9,097 bases of DNA, taken from contig CAZMCN010000086.1 in NCBI GenBank assembly GCA_964564845.1, forward strand, positions 1-9,097, read 5' to 3'. Position 1 is the stretch's first letter. Each line of letters begins with the position of its first letter. The position numbers and the translations under genes are program-made. Source of the stretch: CAYXPG01 sp964564845. Lineage in GTDB: Bacteria > Planctomycetota > Phycisphaerae > Sedimentisphaerales > Anaerobacaceae. This document shows, in pieces, positions 5,641 to 9,097 of this stretch. Below the pieces are notes generated by a model that was not told where the DNA came from, made no database searches, and saw nothing but the letters and a program-made list of their open reading frames with translations.

Positions 5641-7524
5641 ATGGATAATGAACAGACGGAGAAGGCGCCTAAGATTGGTTCGAAGTCATTTATGACGGTC
5701 GGGCCTACACTTCACTACAGCCATAAAAATGTTCTGCGATTCTGGCTCATTGCGGTTTTTGTTTTTGGTTTGAGTTCGTCTTTCTGGTCAAAAATACTAA
5801 CAGGCTCGTTCTGGTCGTTTGGTTTTGAGAGCGTGGTCAATCCCGAACTTTGGCGTCTTGGTCGGTCGGTTATAACCGGTGTGAGCATATTTGAATATCC
5901 GTGGCAGATTTTGGTCTTAGGACTTGTGATGGGTATTTTGGCGATTGTGCCGGTGCTTATTTCGCAGCTTATGAGTTTTCGTTACAGTCTGCCTTTTATC
6001 TTAGCGGTGTTTTTTTTGGCAAATTTACCGGCTTTTGCGGTGAGTCTTTTGGTAAGCTGTGCTGCTGTTGCGTGTCGTCCGCTTCGTTTTCGGTCGCGTT
6101 TTATTGCGGTGGGCTTATGCACGGCGCCGCAGCTTGCATTTTGGGCCTTGTTCGGCGGTGCAGGGGGATTAGACCCTCTTAAATTTGGTTTTTCTTTTAC
6201 TCCCTGGATTTGTGCCTGGCTTACCGGGCTGTGGGTAGCCGGGCTCGTTCTGGGCATAGGCCATTTTACGCGTTACCGTCCGGGACTGGTGTGGATTATT
6301 ACTGCTGTTGTACTTTTGAGTGCGGCTTTTGGTTTTGAATTAACAATTGGTTTTGACGAGCTGGACTATCAACTCTATGTAGCCAGGAATAATCCGGAAC
6401 AGATAAGTGAGTTTCACGACCACAGCATAACTGAAGCGCTGGATGAGACGATTACAAATCCTACGGTTAAGAAATATTTGCTGACGGCTTACTTTTATCC
6501 CACTGAACCGATAGCGCTTCGTGCTGAACTGAAGGAAAAAATCCAGACACAGTTAAGTTACGACCGCTGGCCAAGCTGGTTTGTTATCGGAGACGAGTTG
6601 AAGTATCAGCAGAAGAAGCAATGGCTCTTCGAGCAGTACGATTTATTTATAACTCGTCGGTCCAGCAGCTCTCGAATGCCTATAGCGCTTTACTTTAAGG
6701 CACTTCTTGGCGAATACAACCCTGATATAAGCGAGTTTGGAGAAAAAGAGATATTGCATTTTTACAGTGATTATCCGAATGAGAGGTCACGGGAAATCTG
6801 GTACCGGCTGTACAGTCAATTCGGAAACAGTGCGGAATCTTTGGAGGCGCGATGGCGTATTGCAAAGCACTGGGCCGGCCAGGGAAGATTCGAGCAGGCA
6901 GATGAGCTTCTTGCCGAGGCGCAGGCTATGACTGCGGAGCGATTGAAACTTCTCGAAAAAGAACAGACACAAACTGACGACACTTTCCTGCGGCCTTTTC
7001 GTCGGCCGGCTGATTCGGTGATGAGCGAGTTTAAACTGACCGAATTAAGAGGTAAATTGAACCAGTTGCGCAGTCTTATTGGCCCGCAAAATCGAACCAA
7101 ACAGCCCGACACAGAGAAACGACTGGCAAGGTTTGTTATGCTCGACCCGCACAGCCGGCGATTTGCCGCACAGCTCGACGCTCTGCTCGGTGAGATGAAC
7201 GACGAAGACCCTCTTCGTGACAATGTCTTGTTAGATAAGGTAAAGCTTGTTGCCGATGAGCAACTGCGGGCTGAAAAACTAAGCCTTTTGCATAAAGAGT
7301 TCCAGAATACCGACGGCGGAATGGAGGCGTTATATGAACTGGCGCTTTTGAAGAGGAAACTGTGGAGACAGCAGAGCGAGGCAAATTTGGAGCAGAAGGA
7401 AAAATATCTGGGCCAGACAAGGACAATCCTGGCGAACTTTATCAGTTTATATCCTGACAGCATCTATACCGAGCAGGCCAGGAGAAACCTGAATAACCTG
7501 CCGGGTGTCGTTCCTAAGAAATAA
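5641..7524 (+). CDS. Multi-pass membrane protein with long helical, TPR-like C-terminal region
   Basis: ATG 5641 is chosen because GAGG (5629-5632) lies 8 nt upstream. Extending the frame to a TTG at 5518 would overlap ahcY and add a non-membrane tail with no ribosome binding site. I do not recognise this 627-residue protein. The N-terminal third has about six hydrophobic segments (roughly 31-49, 88-110, 116-143, 153-173, 187-209 and 215-236). The positively charged loops RPLRFRSR (about 146-153) and TRYRP (210-214) do not fit a simple six-helix, N-inside topology, so the side of the soluble part is uncertain. Residues about 240-627 are soluble, charged and mainly helical, with TPR-like pieces around 376-430 (YPNERSREIWYRLY, then ARWRIAKHWAGQGRFEQADELL) and 595-617 (ILANFISLYPDSIYTEQARRNL). 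A scaffold or assembly role at the membrane is inference only. It lies 88 bp after ahcY on the same strand and may be read from the ahcY promoter. Confidence 0.8.
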   Translation: MDNEQTEKAPKIGSKSFMTVGPTLHYSHKNVLRFWLIAVFVFGLSSSFWSKILTGSFWSFGFESVVNPELWRLGRSVITGVSIFEYPWQILVLGLVMGILAIVPVLISQLMSFRYSLPFILAVFFLANLPAFAVSLLVSCAAVACRPLRFRSRFIAVGLCTAPQLAFWALFGGAGGLDPLKFGFSFTPWICAWLTGLWVAGLVLGIGHFTRYRPGLVWIITAVVLLSAAFGFELTIGFDELDYQLYVARNNPEQISEFHDHSITEALDETITNPTVKKYLLTAYFYPTEPIALRAELKEKIQTQLSYDRWPSWFVIGDELKYQQKKQWLFEQYDLFITRRSSSSRMPIALYFKALLGEYNPDISEFGEKEILHFYSDYPNERSREIWYRLYSQFGNSAESLEARWRIAKHWAGQGRFEQADELLAEAQAMTAERLKLLEKEQTQTDDTFLRPFRRPADSVMSEFKLTELRGKLNQLRSLIGPQNRTKQPDTEKRLARFVMLDPHSRRFAAQLDALLGEMNDEDPLRDNVLLDKVKLVADEQLRAEKLSLLHKEFQNTDGGMEALYELALLKRKLWRQQSEANLEQKEKYLGQTRTILANFISLYPDSIYTEQARRNLNNLPGVVPKK

Positions 7525-7538
7525 CGATTACTTTTTTC

Positions 7539-7558
7539 AAGCCGGTTTATTCCGGCTT
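7539..7558 (+). terminator. Weak hairpin after the membrane/TPR gene
   Basis: AAGCCGG (7539-7545) and CCGGCTT (7552-7558) form a perfect 7-bp stem with the loop TTTATT, 15 bp after the stop codon. The downstream sequence CTTGCATAATGG is only weakly T-rich, while a run of six T lies just before the stem. It is probably a terminator of moderate strength for the plus strand. Confidence 0.45.
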
Positions 7559-7617
7559 CTTGCATAATGGTTTTGGAGGTTGATTTTATTCCTGTATAGT
7601 ATTTATCCTTTTTTTGA

Positions 7618-7800
7618 TTATGCAGGACTGCCACCAAAGCTTATAAACATATATGCAAATCAAATCAACGGACAATCGAACGGCAGGCCTTAATCGGCAC
7701 AAACGGCATTGAAACTCGTGCTGATTTGGCGAGATATCTGGGAACTTCCAAGGCAAGAGTTACACAAGTACTCAAACGGCTGGCGACCAAATCCACATAA
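7618..7800 (+). pseudogene. Remnant of a helix-turn-helix DNA-binding protein
   Basis: Between a TGA at 7615 and a TAA at 7798 the frame is open for 60 codons but has no ATG, GTG or TTG start before the conserved part. It encodes RQALIGTNGIETR followed by ADLARYLGTSKARVTQVLKR, a clear helix-turn-helix: helix ADLARYLG, turn TS, recognition helix KARVTQVLKRL. The TRADLAR...SxARVTQVL pattern resembles the small DNA-binding segment found in ParB-like and recombinase-associated proteins of many bacteria. The adjacent frame (about 7580-7675, with GGAGG at 7575-7579) encodes a protein-like stretch ending just where this one becomes convincing, so a frameshift may have split an older gene. Too little is left to name the parent family. 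Confidence 0.55.
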
Positions 7801-7824
7801 GGTATCTGTATCATTTTCTTTGCA

Positions 7825-9039
7825 TCATGCGATAATGGAATTTAGCATATACAGGTAGTCGGAAAGTAAGCGAGTAATCAGAAACTTATTTCTGACTGTT
7901 TCTTTACCTTGAAAACCCAGTTTTTTGCTCTCTTTGGGATTCTTTAACAGGTGTACAATTCTGTCTGCAAATCCTTCATTATCTTTTGGTTCAAGCAAAA
8001 ATCCGTTCTTGCCATCCTCAATCTGCATAGGTATGCCGCCTACGCTTGAAGCTACAACGGGTGTTTCTTTCCACAGTGCCTCTGTCACAGCAAGACAAAA
8101 CCCTTCTCTGGTAGATTTTTGGATTATGACACTTGAAAACCTTTGAATCGCATTAACTAATGTTTCATTATTTCCAACGACAAATAAAATATCACCACTC
8201 CTGAGAAGCTTGTTGGCTTTTCGCTGAACCTTGTGGAACATTCTAAGACCTTCAGGGTCATCACTGGCGACGTTGTAACAGAAAACCAATCTGCAATCGA
8301 CCTTTTCCTTAACCAGCTTGTAAACATCTATAACTCCCTCGGGATCTTTCCAGGGGTCAAGCCTGGAGACCTGGGTAATTATTGGTTTGTCGGTTGGGAC
8401 GCCCACTTTTGTAAGATGCTCCAGAATGGTTTTCTCAGAGATGTCCTTGTTTTTCTGACTTAGTGGATTGATGGCAGGGAACATAAGTCTTTGGTCAACG
8501 GGCAGGTCATTTTTGAAGTATTTCTCGCTTGAGAAAACAATCTGATCGTATTTGAGCAAAAAGCCTTTTAGAAAATCCCAGAGTTCTTTGTTGGGGGCGG
8601 TTAAATCTATATGACACCGCCATATCCAGGGTTCGCCTTTTTTATTGCCGGAAGCACTTATAAGCGAAATCGGCTGGGGGTCATGTATTATCACGCAATC
8701 ATGGTAAAGATGGGTAAACTTCGAAAAATTCTCGTTCACTTGAAGATATACACGCTTTTTCCTTTCGGAAAGGTTTAGCTTTGCCCCCTGTAAGGCGTTA
8801 TGAAAACTTTTTGTAATCTCGAAGAATTCCTGACTGCCGTGCAAGATTCGCCAGCCCGTATCGACACCGACATCGTTCATAAGTAACACCAGTGAATAGA
8901 GAATCTCTGCAACACCACCTCCCTGATATGTGGCGTTGAGATGGACAACGTGTTTGCCATAAAGTTTTCTGGCCCTGGCATAAACTTCAGCTAATGTCTC
9001 ATCCGGTACAATGTGGCGAAAATCCTCAAGTCTTAACAT
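7825..9039 (-). CDS. treT: Trehalose synthase TreT-like GT4 glycosyltransferase
   Basis: The 404-residue protein matches the TreT type of GT-B family GT4 enzymes, which transfer glucose from a nucleotide sugar (UDP- or ADP-glucose) to glucose, giving trehalose reversibly in one step; the usual length is about 400-415. The N-terminal domain carries HLNATYQGGGVAEIL (33-47) with the glycine loop and FHNALQG (79-85), both typical of TreT, then HDPQP (119-123) and RCHIDL (141-146). The C-terminal domain has QVSRLDPWKDPEG (223-235; likely phosphate-contacting Arg226 and Lys231) and the GT4 E-x7-E motif Glu312...Glu320 in REGFCLAVTEAL, followed by SSVGGIPMQIEDGKNGFL. The start is ATG at 9039-9037 with AGGAGA 4 nt upstream. 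It is convergent with the preceding genes, stands alone, and has no trehalase or phosphatase beside it. Related GT4 trehalose phosphorylases are a second possibility. The likely role is compatible-solute synthesis in the cytoplasm. Confidence 0.82.
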   Translation of the reverse strand: MLRLEDFRHIVPDETLAEVYARARKLYGKHVVHLNATYQGGGVAEILYSLVLLMNDVGVDTGWRILHGSQEFFEITKSFHNALQGAKLNLSERKKRVYLQVNENFSKFTHLYHDCVIIHDPQPISLISASGNKKGEPWIWRCHIDLTAPNKELWDFLKGFLLKYDQIVFSSEKYFKNDLPVDQRLMFPAINPLSQKNKDISEKTILEHLTKVGVPTDKPIITQVSRLDPWKDPEGVIDVYKLVKEKVDCRLVFCYNVASDDPEGLRMFHKVQRKANKLLRSGDILFVVGNNETLVNAIQRFSSVIIQKSTREGFCLAVTEALWKETPVVASSVGGIPMQIEDGKNGFLLEPKDNEGFADRIVHLLKNPKESKKLGFQGKETVRNKFLITRLLSDYLYMLNSIIA

Positions 9040-9055
9040 AACATCTCCTATGTTA
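9039..9055 (-). promoter_or_regulatory. Stem-loop displaying the treT ribosome binding site
   Basis: Read on the minus strand, TAACAT-AGGAG-ATGTTA is a perfect 6-bp inverted repeat whose loop is exactly the Shine-Dalgarno core. The last stem base is the A of the start codon. The stem is A-U rich and so weak. It might slow or expose ribosome entry in a temperature-dependent way, or be chance. Confidence 0.35.
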
Positions 9056-9097
9056 AAAGTCTACTCCAATTTTAATTATTTTTTACGCAACTGTTTG

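Noticed and set aside
9057..9097. Minus-strand promoter for the treT-like gene
   Set aside because: The stretch is AT-rich and has TTGCGT and TAAAAT words, but not at a workable spacing, and the window ends too soon to judge.
1..9097. CRISPR array, tRNA or rRNA gene, insertion sequence or defence cassette
   Set aside because: I saw no regularly spaced repeats with spacers, no cloverleaf-like or rRNA sequence, no transposase gene and no terminal inverted repeats.

Overview
The window looks like a chromosomal segment of an anaerobic or facultative planctomycete, most likely of the Phycisphaerae/Sedimentisphaerales type. This is inferred from the style of the genes and not from a marker gene. 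The clues are a large secreted LamG/Fn3-like protein ending in a dockerin-like calcium-binding duplication, an archaeal/Thermotoga-type S-adenosylhomocysteine hydrolase, a TreT-type trehalose synthase, and moderate-GC coding DNA separated by AT-rich gaps.

Layout. Positions 1-78 may hold the last codons of an upstream gene. Positions 79-551 have no convincing gene. They contain a three-fold CGGAGAG repeat, a good sigma-70 promoter (TTGATT-N17-TATAAT) and a structured leader of about 150 nt, followed by the secreted LamG/dockerin protein (552-2906) and a strong intrinsic terminator (2950-2989). A possible promoter with a palindrome in its spacer precedes a CtBP-like D-2-hydroxyacid dehydrogenase (3148-4140). 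A clear promoter (TTGCAA-N17-TATAAT) then drives ahcY (4293-5552). Downstream on the same strand is a 627-residue protein with several membrane segments and a long helical, TPR-like C-terminal region (5641-7524). The convergent gap (7525-7824) contains a weak hairpin and a start-less remnant of a helix-turn-helix protein. The last gene, on the minus strand, is a GT4 enzyme resembling TreT (7825-9039).

How the genes relate. Each main gene or pair seems to be its own transcription unit; only ahcY and the membrane/TPR gene are plausibly co-transcribed. The SAH hydrolase belongs to the methyl cycle, the TreT-like enzyme to compatible-solute (trehalose) synthesis, and the LamG/dockerin protein to the cell surface or secretome. 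No shared pathway links them.

I did not find a convincing new multi-gene system. The items most worth following up are the leader RNA upstream of the secreted protein, whose hairpin arms can be exchanged; the unrecognised membrane/TPR protein; the helix-turn-helix remnant; and the dockerin-like module on a non-enzymatic secreted protein.
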